From contig NZ_CP109596.1 in the NCBI RefSeq assembly GCF_036327755.1, forward strand, positions 4,588,001 through 4,652,000: a stretch of 64,000 nt of DNA, written 5' to 3'. The notes beneath the pieces were generated by a model. That model was not told where the DNA came from, searched no databases, and worked only from the letters and a program-made list of their open reading frames with translations. Each line of letters starts with the position of its first letter. Positions within the stretch are counted from its first letter, which is position 1. Both the position numbers and the translations under genes were made by a program. This document shows, piece after piece, positions 51,910-60,477 of the stretch. The stretch comes from Nocardia sp. NBC_01503. Lineage in GTDB: Bacteria > Actinomycetota > Actinomycetes > Mycobacteriales > Mycobacteriaceae.

Positions 51910-51940
51910 TTGACCTCAACCTTTGTAGAGGTTGGAGGGT
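51910..51940 (+). promoter_or_regulatory. MerR-type promoter with 19-bp spacer
   Basis: TTGACC (-35, 51910-51915), a 19-bp spacer (51916-51934) and GAGGGT as a weak -10 (51935-51940). Between the elements lies the inverted repeat CAACCT...AGGTTG. The long spacer and the TTGACCTCAACC start are the hallmark of promoters untwisted by MerR/SoxR regulators. No MerR gene is in the window. Confidence 0.65.
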
Positions 51941-51980
51941 AGGTCTCGGCAGACGTACGAACGGCAAGAGGGGTGGAGCG

Positions 51981-52970
51981 ATGCGCGCAGTGGAGGCCAA
52001 GGCATTCGGTGAGCCGGACGTGCTCGCGGTGACCGAGATCGCGGACCCGGTCGCGGGGGAAGGAGAGGTGGTGGTCGCTGCGGCCGCCGCCGATGTCATG
52101 TTCCTGGATACCCTGCTGCGTAGTGGCAGGGGCAAGGACTATTTCCCCGTGCGCCCACCCTTCGTGCCGGGCGGCGCGGTCTCGGGAATCGTGGAGTCGG
52201 TCGGCCCCGGCGTGGACGCCGAGTGGATCGGGCGCCGAGTCGCGACCCCGACCGCGGCCAGTGGAATCGGTTCGGGGACACCGACGGGCGGATACGCGGA
52301 GAAGGTGCTGGCCAGGGCCGACACCCTGGCGGTCGTGCCGGACGCGCTGAGTCTGGAGCAGGCCGTGGCGCTGGTGCACGACGGCCGCACCGCTCTCGCG
52401 GTCGCGGACCGGGCGGATATGCGGACGGGGGAGTGGGTGCTGATCACCGCTGCCGCGGGCGGATTGGGGACCCTGCTCATCCAGCTCGCCCGATCGGCGG
52501 GTGCGCGGGTCGCCGCGGCGGCCCGTGGCGAGGCGAAACTCGCACTGGCGCAACGACTCGGGGCCGAGGCGGTCGTCGACTACTCCGAGCCCGACTGGGT
52601 CGAGCAGGTGCGCGAGCTGACCGGCGGGGTGCAGGCCGTTCTCGACGGTGCGGGCGGTGATATCGGCCGGGTCAGCCTCGGGGCCATGGCTCCCGGTGGC
52701 CGTCTCATCGGATATGGCAACGCGGCAGGCGGATTCGCCGCCATCGACGCGGAAGTCGCTGCGGCACAGGGCATCACGGTGGTTTCCCTGTTCGAGATCA
52801 CCGGCGAGACCACCGATTGGAACGCCCTGCACGACCGCGCTCAGGCCGAAGCCGCCGCAGGTCGGCTCGAAGTGGTGATCGGCCAGCGCTTTCCCCTCGC
52901 CGACGCGGCGGCCGCCCACGCCGCCATCGAATCGCGCGCCGCGGCCGGGCGCACAATTCTGACCGTCTGA
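51981..52970 (+). CDS. Zinc-less MDR-type NADPH:quinone oxidoreductase
   Basis: 329 aa from ATG 51981. Quinone reductase-like MDR: MRAVEAKAFGEPDVLAVTEI start, PPFVPGGAVSGIVESVGPGV, nucleotide-binding LITAAAGGLGTLLIQLAR, and the C-terminal AHAAIESRAAAGRTILTV. No structural or catalytic zinc cysteines. It probably reduces quinones or enones under redox/toxic stress, consistent with the MerR-type promoter in front of it. Confidence 0.9.
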   Translation: MRAVEAKAFGEPDVLAVTEIADPVAGEGEVVVAAAAADVMFLDTLLRSGRGKDYFPVRPPFVPGGAVSGIVESVGPGVDAEWIGRRVATPTAASGIGSGTPTGGYAEKVLARADTLAVVPDALSLEQAVALVHDGRTALAVADRADMRTGEWVLITAAAGGLGTLLIQLARSAGARVAAAARGEAKLALAQRLGAEAVVDYSEPDWVEQVRELTGGVQAVLDGAGGDIGRVSLGAMAPGGRLIGYGNAAGGFAAIDAEVAAAQGITVVSLFEITGETTDWNALHDRAQAEAAAGRLEVVIGQRFPLADAAAAHAAIESRAAAGRTILTV

Positions 52971-52981
52971 CGTGACCTCAT

Positions 52982-53014
52982 CGTCATCCCGGCCGAAAGC
53001 ATGCCGGGATGACG
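52982..53014. terminator. Palindromic terminator-like element, copy 2
   Basis: CGTCATCCCGGC (52982-52993) and GCCGGGATGACG (53003-53014), 12-bp perfect arms with a 9-nt loop, 12 bp after the quinone oxidoreductase stop. Same arms as at 41696-41724. Confidence 0.75.
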
Positions 53015-53129
53015 GGAGGTGATGCTGCCGCTCCGATCGGTAATCGGCGTGTCGGGCCCGTTGTTCCAGCTCTCGCCCTGTTTTGCGGGCAAGCTGGCAT
53101 GCGGGCGGGGCTCGACGCGGAGGTTGGCG

Positions 53130-54023
53130 ATGGGCTACTGGACAGGGCTGATCGGGGTCGTGGCGGCCGGGGTCTGCCTGTGCTCGGCACCGGCGGCGGC
53201 GCAGGAACCCGAACCGGAGCAGCCGGGGCAGCATGTCCAGGTGCCCGCGCGCACCTCGATCTCACTGCGGTCGGTGGTGCCGGGATTGAAATGGGGTACC
53301 GAGAACGAGACGCAATCGCGGGGCGCGCTCTCCATCGCCAAGCTTTACATCGCCGACTACGCGCTCCGGCACGGCGACGGCTCTGCCGAGGATAAAGAGT
53401 TGGGGGAGCGCATGATTCGCCTCTCCGACGATGCCGCGGCGGACACCATGGCGGCCAAATATCCCGGGGCCATCGACGCCATCGCCACCGAGTACGAGCT
53501 CCCCGCCACGCACTCCGGTGGCGAGTGGGGCAGCTCCTCGACCAGCACCGCCGATATGGCCGACTTCCTGCTCGCCAAAGTCCGCACCGATCCGGACAGC
53601 CCGATCCTGACCTGGATGGAACACGCCAGCAAGACCGCGGCCGACGGGACCGAACAGGATTGGGGCACCGCGCGGCTGCCGCACGTCAAGGGGACGAAAT
53701 GGGGCTGGTCGGATTCCGGTGAACCCGAGGTCGCCTCGGCCTCGTTCGGCACCGGATTCACCGTCACCGCGCATACCTACGGCACCGCGGCCCAGCAGAC
53801 CGAGGATGTGCTCGGGGCTCAGGTCGATGACCTCGGCCCGATCTCGACGGTGGTCGAGACGCTCTCGGGTGTGCTCGGACCGGTGCCGGGCTTCATCGCC
53901 CCGCTCTCCGGAATCCTCGGCCCGCTCACCGACCATCTGGATGAGGTGCCCGGTCTGCCCGGTCTGGTCGGCTCGATACCCACGGTCCCGGGTCTCCCCG
54001 GTGGCGGACCGGCGCCGCGATAG
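53130..54023 (+). CDS. Secreted serine hydrolase, class A beta-lactamase-like fold
   Basis: 297 aa from ATG 53130 (GGAGG 6 nt upstream). Signal peptide residues ~1-24 (CLCSAPAAAQ). Motifs S68-IAK71 and S99DD101 mirror the protein at 23258-24109; the region around HVKGTKWGW could supply a KTG-like triad. The C-terminal ~75 residues are PG/L-rich repeats (PGFIAPLSGILGPL, PGLPGLVGSIPTVPG), unusual for the family and possibly a cell-wall linker. Exported; substrate unknown. Confidence 0.78.
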   Translation: MGYWTGLIGVVAAGVCLCSAPAAAQEPEPEQPGQHVQVPARTSISLRSVVPGLKWGTENETQSRGALSIAKLYIADYALRHGDGSAEDKELGERMIRLSDDAAADTMAAKYPGAIDAIATEYELPATHSGGEWGSSSTSTADMADFLLAKVRTDPDSPILTWMEHASKTAADGTEQDWGTARLPHVKGTKWGWSDSGEPEVASASFGTGFTVTAHTYGTAAQQTEDVLGAQVDDLGPISTVVETLSGVLGPVPGFIAPLSGILGPLTDHLDEVPGLPGLVGSIPTVPGLPGGGPAPR

Positions 54024-54064
54024 TGACCTGGCGCACAGCTCTTGCCCTTGAATAGTTTTAGTTT

Positions 54065-54077
54065 CACAATCGTTGTG
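54065..54077. promoter_or_regulatory. CACAA-TCG-TTGTG palindrome at the MFS start (MarR operator candidate)
   Basis: Perfect 5+3+5 inverted repeat that touches the first base of the GTG start at 54077, in an AT-rich patch (TAGTTTTAGTTT) likely to be the promoter. The co-transcribed MarR protein could bind here to repress its own operon. Confidence 0.6.
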
Positions 54078-55450
54078 TGGATACAACCATTGGCGTGCTC
54101 AGCAAAGAGCGCAAGACGATCATTCTGATCACCTGCTGTCTCAGCCTGCTGATCTCCTCCATGGACGCGACCATCGTCAACGTCGCCATCCCGACCATCC
54201 GAACCGATCTCGGCGCGCCGCTCACCCGGCTGCAGTGGATCGTCGATATCTACACCCTCACCCTGGCGAGCCTGCTCATGCTCTCGGGTGCGCTGGCCGA
54301 CCGCTTCGGCCGCAAACGACTCTTCCGCATCGGCCTGTTCGTCTTCGCGCTCGGCTCACTGCTGTGCAGTATCGCGCCCACCATCGAATTCCTCATCGGC
54401 GCAAGGTTTTTGCAGGCCATCGGTGGTTCCATGCTGAATCCCGTTGCCATGTCGATCATTACCACCGTCTTCACCGGGCGCATGGAACGCGCACGGGCCG
54501 TGGGTGTTTGGGGTGCGGTGGTCGGCATCTCGACCGCTATGGGACCGCTGGTCGGCGGTCTGCTGATCGACAGCCTGGGCTGGCAGTCGGTGTTCTGGAT
54601 CAACCTGCCGATCGTGGCCGTCGCACTCATTCTGACCACACTCTTCGTGCCCGAGTCCAAATCGCAGCATCCGCGTGGAATGGACGTGGCCGGACAGCTT
54701 TTGGCCATCGCCTTCATGTTCACCCTGGTCTTCGGCCTGATCGAGCACAAACCGATCATCTTCGCGCTGACCGCCAGCGCGCTGGCCGCCTTCCTCCGGC
54801 ATGAGGGACGGCATCCGACGCCATTCATCGACCTGCGCTTCTTCCGCAGCTTCCCGTTCGCCTCGGCCACCCTCACCGCGATCTGCGCCTTCGCGGCACT
54901 GGGCGCGTTCCTGTTCGACGTCTCGCTGTATCTGCAAGGGGTACGGCATTTCTCGGCCGTGCACTCCGGTCTGCTCTACCTGCCGATGGCCCTGGGCATG
55001 CTGGTCTTCTCGCCGGTCTCGGGCCGGTTGGTCGGCCGGTACGGCACCCGGCCGTCGCTGGTCGTCGCGGGCGTCTTCATGACCGCGGCCGCCGTCGGTC
55101 TGACCCGGATGGCGCCGGACACTGCCGTATGGCAGCTGGTGGTGCTGTTCGCGTTGTTCGGTATCGGATTCGGCATGGTCAATGCCCCCATCACCACCGC
55201 GGCGGTCAGCGGTATGCCACTGGATCGCGCGGGTGCGGCATCCGCGGTCGCCTCCACCAGCCGTCAGGTCGGGGTGAGTCTCGGTGTGGCACTGTGTGGT
55301 GCGCTCACCGGGGCGGGGCTGTGGTGGACCATCGCCGCGCTCGCCCTCACCGTCCCCATGCTCGGCGTGGCGGCGAACACCCCGTGGGCGTACCGTACCC
55401 GCGATCGTGTCGCACCCCTGCTCGAACAGAAGGTTCCCGCCCATGTCTGA
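54077..55450 (+). CDS. MFS drug/proton antiporter, DHA2-like
   Basis: 457 aa from GTG 54077. Starts with a short cytoplasmic stretch and helix 1 IILITCCLSLLISSMDATIV, the DHA2 motif D1 (DATIVNVAIPTI), then LQWIVDIYTLTLASLLMLSG and motif A GALADRFGRKRLFRIG. About 12-14 helices. Likely a multidrug efflux pump. Its stop overlaps the marR start by 8 bp. Confidence 0.9.
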   Translation: MDTTIGVLSKERKTIILITCCLSLLISSMDATIVNVAIPTIRTDLGAPLTRLQWIVDIYTLTLASLLMLSGALADRFGRKRLFRIGLFVFALGSLLCSIAPTIEFLIGARFLQAIGGSMLNPVAMSIITTVFTGRMERARAVGVWGAVVGISTAMGPLVGGLLIDSLGWQSVFWINLPIVAVALILTTLFVPESKSQHPRGMDVAGQLLAIAFMFTLVFGLIEHKPIIFALTASALAAFLRHEGRHPTPFIDLRFFRSFPFASATLTAICAFAALGAFLFDVSLYLQGVRHFSAVHSGLLYLPMALGMLVFSPVSGRLVGRYGTRPSLVVAGVFMTAAAVGLTRMAPDTAVWQLVVLFALFGIGFGMVNAPITTAAVSGMPLDRAGAASAVASTSRQVGVSLGVALCGALTGAGLWWTIAALALTVPMLGVAANTPWAYRTRDRVAPLLEQKVPAHV

Positions 55451-55859
55451 CGTGCCCACCCCCGATGAGGTCTGGGGGCAGCTCACCCATCTGGTGATGG
55501 ACAGTCGAGATGGCTGGCGACGCGCCGTTGTCGAGCGAACCGGATTGCCGTTCAGCAGGTTTCGCGTCATGAAGCGACTGCTGCCCGGACCGATCTCGGT
55601 CAAACAGCTCGCGCACGCGGCCGCCATGGACGCGCCCGCCGCCACCGTCACCGTCAATGATCTGGAGCAGCGCGGACTGGTGGTGCGCGAGATCGATCCG
55701 ACCAACCGGCGCTGCAAACTGGTCTCGCTCACCCCGGCCGGGCGCGAACTCATCCTGGACGCGCTCGCCACCCCCGATCCCGCGCCCGCCGCCGTCGCCG
55801 CCCTCACCCCGGCCGAACTGCGCACACTCGCGGAGTTGCTGCGCAAGCTCGCGGAGTGA
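55443..55859 (+). CDS. MarR-family transcriptional regulator
   Basis: 138 aa from ATG 55443. Winged helix: SVKQLAHAAAMDAPAATVTV, NDLEQRGLVVREIDPTNRRC with the MarR wing D-x-R-(x)-K pattern, then LVSLTPAGREL. Overlaps the MFS gene, so it almost certainly controls that pump, probably through the palindrome at 54065-54077. Confidence 0.92.
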   Translation: MSDVPTPDEVWGQLTHLVMDSRDGWRRAVVERTGLPFSRFRVMKRLLPGPISVKQLAHAAAMDAPAATVTVNDLEQRGLVVREIDPTNRRCKLVSLTPAGRELILDALATPDPAPAAVAALTPAELRTLAELLRKLAE

Positions 55860-55884
55860 CTCAACGGTGCGCGCTCCGGGCCGT

Positions 55885-56673
55885 ATGGTGGGCCGGGTGC
55901 GTAACCGACACTGGAAAGCTATGGCGGCCATCTGCGGTGCACTACTGATCGCGGCAGGGGGAACGGGGGCCGCCGCGACGCCCGTGCGGCCCAAGACGGA
56001 ATGGCCTGCGCTGCCGGTCTTTCCGATCGCCGAGCGGACGGTGGTGCTCGATCCCGGCCACAACGGCGGTACGGCGGGGCACCTCGATGAGATCAATGCG
56101 CAGGTCCCGGACGGGCGCGGCGGTATGAAGGCGTGCAATACCACCGGCACCAATGCCAATGACGGCTACTCCGAGCACGAATTCACCTTCGACGTGGCGC
56201 TGCGCATGCGGGATCTGCTCAGCGCGCGCGGGATTCACGTGGTCATGAGCCGCGACAATGACAATGGCTTCGGCCCCTGTGTCGACGAGCGCGGGACGCT
56301 CGGGCAGCGGGTCGGTGCGGCGGCCGTGGTCTCCATTCACGCCGATGGCGCGCCCGCGGGTGCGCACGGCTTCCACGTGGCCTACTCCTCGCCCGCGGTG
56401 AATGATTCGCAGGGTGAGCCGTCCAACCGGTTGGCGACCACGCTGCGCGACGGGTTGGTCGGCGCGGGCTTCACCACCTCCACCTATATCGGCTCGAACG
56501 GTATGAATCCGCGCGCCGATCTGGCCGGGCTCAATCTCGCCGAGCGACCGGCGGCCCTGGTGGAATGCGGCAATATGCGCGATCCGGACGATGCCGCAAT
56601 GCTCGAATCCCCGGATGGCCGTGCCCGATTGGCGACGGCCCTCACCAACGCCGTCCTGGCGTATCTCGGCTGA
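55885..56673 (+). CDS. N-acetylmuramoyl-L-alanine amidase (Amidase_3, Rv3717-like)
   Basis: 262 aa from ATG 55885 (GTG 55897 or ATG 55921 are alternatives). Sec signal peptide of ~30 residues. Zinc/catalytic residues of Amidase_3: His59 in LDPGHNGG, Glu97 or Glu99 in YSEHEF, His152 in SIHADG, and the catalytic Glu in ALVECGNM. Cys84 and Cys132 may form a disulphide. Cleaves the MurNAc-L-Ala bond of peptidoglycan in the periplasm; no SPOR or cell-wall-binding domain. Confidence 0.9.
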   Translation: MVGRVRNRHWKAMAAICGALLIAAGGTGAAATPVRPKTEWPALPVFPIAERTVVLDPGHNGGTAGHLDEINAQVPDGRGGMKACNTTGTNANDGYSEHEFTFDVALRMRDLLSARGIHVVMSRDNDNGFGPCVDERGTLGQRVGAAAVVSIHADGAPAGAHGFHVAYSSPAVNDSQGEPSNRLATTLRDGLVGAGFTTSTYIGSNGMNPRADLAGLNLAERPAALVECGNMRDPDDAAMLESPDGRARLATALTNAVLAYLG

Positions 56674-56817
56674 CTCGAGGCTCCTTCCCGGCTAGCACAA
56701 CGGCCCGGGCGACTCGCGGCGCGGGGTGTGTCCGCGCCCGGTTCGCCCTGAGTACATTGGCCACGACTATTCGGCGAAATCCGGGAAACCGGACAACGGG
56801 TTCCGGGGAGGACTCTC

Positions 56818-58770
56818 TTGACCACGACCCAGGTGCGGCCACGCTCGCGATTCGCGGCCTGGCTGCTGGAGGACGCGGGGGAGCAACACTCCCAAATACC
56901 CGGACCCATGGCCAAACGCGCGCCCAAGGAACATCAGCATTCCTGGTGGAAGGTGATGTGCCTGACCGGTGTCGACTACTTCTCGACGCTGGGCTATCAG
57001 CCCGGTATCGCGGCGTTGGCCGCGGGCGTGCTGTCACCGCTGGCCACGCTGGTGCTGGTGGCGCTGACCCTGCTGGGCGCGCTACCGGTGTATCGCCGGG
57101 TCGCCAAGGAGAGTCCGCACGGCGGCGGTTCGATCGCCATGCTCGCCAAATTCCTGCCGAACTGGTGGGGCAAGATTCTGATTCTGGTGCTGCTCGGCTT
57201 CGCGGCGACCGACTTCACGATCACCATGACGCTCTCGGCGGCCGACGGTGCGGCGCATATCGTCGAGAATCCGCTGATGCCCGATGCGCTGCACGGGCAC
57301 AACATGCTCATCACGCTGGTACTGCTGGCCTTGCTGGCGGCGGTGTTCCTCAAGGGGTTCAGTGAGGCGATCAGCATCGCGGTGGTGCTGGTCGGGGTCT
57401 ACCTATCGCTGAATCTGGTTGTCGCCGTGGTCGGTGTGGTGCGGGTGATCACGCACGGATCCATGGTGACCGACTGGACGCACGCGCTGACCACGCAGCA
57501 CGGCAGTCCGATCGCCATGATCGGCGTCGCGCTGCTGGTGTTCCCGAAACTCGCGCTGGGCATGTCCGGATTCGAGACCGGTGTGGCGGTCATGCCGCAG
57601 ATCAAGGGCTGTCCGGAGGACACCGAGGAGTATCCGCGCATGCGGATCGTCGGCGCGCGCAAGCTGCTCAGCACCGCCGCGTTGATCATGAGCGGCTTCC
57701 TCATCGTGTCGAGCCTCATCACCACCATTCTGATTCCGGAGGACGCGTTCAAGGACGGTGGCCCGGCCAATGGTCGCGCGCTGGCATATCTGGCGCATGA
57801 GCGTCTGGGCAATGCCTTCGGCACCGTCTACGACATCAGCACCATCGCCATCCTGTGGTTCGCGGGTGCGTCGGCCATGGCGGGCCTGCTGAATCTGGTG
57901 CCGCGGTATCTGCCGCGCTTCGGTATGGCCCCGGAGTGGGCGCGCCAGATCCGGCCGCTGGTACTGGTTTTCGCCGCGGTGTCCTTCGGCATCACCTGGT
58001 ACTTCGATGCCAGCGTCGACGCACAGGGCGCGGCGTACGCGACCGGTGTGCTCGTGCTCATCACCTCCGCCGCGGTCGCGGTGACGCTGTCGGCGGCCCG
58101 CCAGCAGCAGCGGTCGCGGGTGATCGGTTTCAGCGTGGTGACGCTGATCCTGATCTACACCACCATCGACAATGTGATCGAGAAGCCCGAGGGCGCGCAG
58201 TTGGCCCTGCTCTTCGTCATCGCGGTCCTGGTGGTCTCCTTCGCCTCCCGCTTCCGCCGCGCCTTCGAATTGCGTGCTGTCACAGTCACCTTCGATGAGA
58301 AGGCGGCCGCAATGATCGACTCGCTGGCCGCGCGCGGTGAGGTCCGCATCGTCACCCACGAGATCGACAAGCGCGAGCCCGAGGAGTACGCGGAGAAGGA
58401 AGCCGATCAGCGCCGGGAAAGCCATATCCCCGAGGAGGAGCCGATCCTGTTCCTCGAGGTGATCGTCAAGGACCCTTCGGAATTCAGCACCGAACTACTC
58501 GTCACCGATGTGGAGATCGACAAGTACCACATCCTCTCGGTCGAGGCCGCCGCCGTTCCGAACTGCATCGCGGCCATCCTGCTGGCCATTCGCGATCGCA
58601 CCGGCGCACCGCCGCACGTCTATTTCGAATGGACCGAAGGCAATCCGCTCATGAACCTGCTCCGCTTCATGTTCTTCGGTGAAGGCGAAGTTGCCCCGGT
58701 GACCCGCGAAATCCTGCGCCGCGCCGTGCCCCGCCGCTCCCAGCGCCCGCACGTGCACGTGGACAGCTGA
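56818..58770 (+). CDS. APC-superfamily permease with C-terminal cytosolic domain
   Basis: 650 aa from TTG 56818, chosen because GGGGAGGA lies 5 nt upstream and no other start fits. Helix 1 motif LTGVDYFSTLGYQPGIAALA is typical of amino acid/potassium-type APC permeases; about twelve helices follow. Residues ~480-650 form a soluble region (AVTVTFDEKAAAMIDSLAAR, VRIVTHEIDKREPEEYAEKE) that could be regulatory. Substrate unknown. Confidence 0.85.
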   Translation: MTTTQVRPRSRFAAWLLEDAGEQHSQIPGPMAKRAPKEHQHSWWKVMCLTGVDYFSTLGYQPGIAALAAGVLSPLATLVLVALTLLGALPVYRRVAKESPHGGGSIAMLAKFLPNWWGKILILVLLGFAATDFTITMTLSAADGAAHIVENPLMPDALHGHNMLITLVLLALLAAVFLKGFSEAISIAVVLVGVYLSLNLVVAVVGVVRVITHGSMVTDWTHALTTQHGSPIAMIGVALLVFPKLALGMSGFETGVAVMPQIKGCPEDTEEYPRMRIVGARKLLSTAALIMSGFLIVSSLITTILIPEDAFKDGGPANGRALAYLAHERLGNAFGTVYDISTIAILWFAGASAMAGLLNLVPRYLPRFGMAPEWARQIRPLVLVFAAVSFGITWYFDASVDAQGAAYATGVLVLITSAAVAVTLSAARQQQRSRVIGFSVVTLILIYTTIDNVIEKPEGAQLALLFVIAVLVVSFASRFRRAFELRAVTVTFDEKAAAMIDSLAARGEVRIVTHEIDKREPEEYAEKEADQRRESHIPEEEPILFLEVIVKDPSEFSTELLVTDVEIDKYHILSVEAAAVPNCIAAILLAIRDRTGAPPHVYFEWTEGNPLMNLLRFMFFGEGEVAPVTREILRRAVPRRSQRPHVHVDS

Positions 58771-58772
58771 GT

Positions 58773-58949
58773 TCAGCGCGGTTGGTTGGTCTCCTCGCGG
58801 AAGATGCGCAGGCCCTCACCGATTTTGCCCGCGGCGTTCTCGAGCTGTTCGGGGGTCATGTACTTCCCGAAGGCGGCGGCGTCGAGCAGTTGGCGCCGCA
58901 CCTGCTCGAGGTTCATCGTCGCCCAGTCGCGGCGAGACAGTTCCGGCAT
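58773..58949 (-). CDS. Small hypothetical protein (58 aa)
   Basis: ATG 58949 to TGA 58773-58775 encodes MPELSRRDWATMNLEQVRRQ and then LLDAAAFGKYMTPEQLENAA, with a charged C-terminal helix (GEGLRIFREETN). Composition and codon use look like a real protein, and its stop is 2 bp from the convergent permease stop. No clear ribosome-binding site and no known domain. The sequence up to the PlsC remnant (58950-59009) shows nothing else. Confidence 0.5.
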   Translation of the reverse strand: MPELSRRDWATMNLEQVRRQLLDAAAFGKYMTPEQLENAAGKIGEGLRIFREETNQPR

Positions 58950-59009
58950 GGGACGGGAGATTACCTCGAGTCGAACCTTTGTTCGATACCGAGCGGTCTT
59001 TCGTCCGGA

Positions 59010-59213
59010 TCAGTCGCGGAGGGACTCGATGCGCTGGCGTAGGTGATCGAGGAGCTTGTCCGCATCATCGAATTCGGCGGGGTCGATCGGGGCGCCGAAG
59101 TGGATGGTCACCTGCTGGCGGCGGTCGAACGTGGGTCCGTCACCACGGAAGTGGCGGATGGGGAGCACTCGGTTCGTGCCGGTCGTTCCCATCGGAATCG
59201 CCGGTCCAGGAGC
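59010..59213 (-). pseudogene. 1-acyl-glycerol-3-phosphate acyltransferase C-terminal remnant
   Basis: About 67 aa matching the end of a PlsC-type acyltransferase: PAIPMGTTGTNRVLPIRHFR, then VTIHFGAPIDPAEFDDADKL and LRQRIESLRD. The HxxxxD catalytic box and the rest of the protein are missing; upstream sequence on this strand is unrelated and divergent from the next gene. A 3' fragment left by deletion. Confidence 0.6.
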
Positions 59214-59293
59214 GCGAAACCGGGCAACTACGCACCCGCGCTGGCGGATGATTGCTTGCACCGAACACGGCGTCCACGAGAGAGCGAGGCGGA

Positions 59294-59878
59294 ATGTCGT
59301 TCGCGGCACTCCCTGCGACCGCGGCCTGGTCGCACCGGGATACACGATCGGGCTTCGAGGTCGTCTACTTCGAACGGCTCGGCGATGGCGGCCTTCGAAT
59401 AGACGGCTGCACCACCGCGCTCGACGAGGACGGCACCTGGTTCGTCGAATACAGCATTACGGTCGCCGCGGATTGGCATACCCGGGCGGCGCGGGTGACC
59501 GGGCGATCGTTGTCCGGACGCCGCGAGGTCGTGCTCGAATCCACCGGGATCGGGCATTGGCTGGTGGATGGGAAACCCGCGCAACGGCTCAACGGATGTC
59601 TCGATGTGGATCTGGAGTCCTCGGCATTGACGAATGCGCTGCCGATCCAGCGGATGGATCCACCCGTCGGTACCCGGGTCGCTACGCCCGCCGTTTACAT
59701 TCGCGCCGGCGACCTCTCGGTGCACCGGCTCGAACAGCAGTATCAGCGCACCGCGGACGCCAATGGTCATTACCGCTTCGAATACCTCGCTCCGGCCTTC
59801 GACTTCACCAGCCAATTGATCTACGACGAGGCCGGATTGGTGCTGGAATACCCGGGAATCGCGACTCGGGCGGGTTGA
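59294..59878 (+). CDS. Putative glycolipid-binding protein (PF06475 type)
   Basis: 194 aa from ATG 59294. Beta-strand-rich sequence with WSHRDTRSGFEVVYFERLGD, ADWHTRAARVTGRSL, LVDGKPAQRLNGCLDVDLES and YRFEYLAPAFDFTSQLIYDE, the conserved blocks of the putative glycolipid-binding family. No signal peptide. Role unknown beyond the family name. Confidence 0.85.
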   Translation: MSFAALPATAAWSHRDTRSGFEVVYFERLGDGGLRIDGCTTALDEDGTWFVEYSITVAADWHTRAARVTGRSLSGRREVVLESTGIGHWLVDGKPAQRLNGCLDVDLESSALTNALPIQRMDPPVGTRVATPAVYIRAGDLSVHRLEQQYQRTADANGHYRFEYLAPAFDFTSQLIYDEAGLVLEYPGIATRAG

Positions 59879-59969
59879 TTTCGAGGTTGATGTCGAGAAC
59901 CGTCGATCGGCTCCGTCCCCGGGGCAGAGAGCGGATGGACCGCTCGACATCGACGAAGGAGCGACCGCC

Positions 59970-60467
59970 ATGGAACAGAGCCAGATCACCGAGATCCTGA
60001 ACCGTCCGAACAGTCAGGAGCTGCTGGCCCGCGACCTCACCCGCCTGGCGTACGTCGCCACCGACGGCACACCGCGCAGTATCCCCATCGCATTCGCCTG
60101 GAACGGTTCGGAGCTCGTGCTGTGCACCTCCAAGAACGCACCGAAACTGCATGCGCTGCGCAAGAATCCGATGGTCGCCCTCACCATCGACACCGAGGTG
60201 CACCCGCCCAAGATCCTGCTCGTTCGCGGACGCGTCGAACTGGATGTGGTCGACGGGATCCCGGACGAGTACCTCCAGATCAACGGCAGCTATGAGATGA
60301 CGGCCGAGCAGCGGGTGGAGTGGGAGGCCGAGGTGCGTTCGCTCTACGACGGCATGGTGCGCATTGTCGTCACCCCGACCTGGGTGAAGCTCATCGACTT
60401 CGAGGAGACCCTGCCGTCGGCGGTCGAGGAGCTGGTCCGGGAGCGGGCCGAACGCCAGCACGCCTGA
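59970..60467 (+). CDS. Pyridoxamine 5'-phosphate oxidase / flavin- or F420-binding split-barrel protein
   Basis: 165 aa from ATG 59970. Split beta-barrel: LARDLTRLAYVATDGTPRSI, PIAFAWNGSELVLCTSKNAP, VALTIDTEVHPPKILLVRGR. Actinobacterial members bind FMN, F420 or heme; classical PNPOx activity is not implied. Convergent with the methyltransferase, 10 bp apart. Confidence 0.87.
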   Translation: MEQSQITEILNRPNSQELLARDLTRLAYVATDGTPRSIPIAFAWNGSELVLCTSKNAPKLHALRKNPMVALTIDTEVHPPKILLVRGRVELDVVDGIPDEYLQINGSYEMTAEQRVEWEAEVRSLYDGMVRIVVTPTWVKLIDFEETLPSAVEELVRERAERQHA

Positions 60468-60477
60468 GGTGATGTCG

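Noticed and set aside
51594..53234. Long minus-strand frame opposite the quinone oxidoreductase
   Set aside because: Shadow of a clear MDR-family gene; no ribosome-binding site or domain.
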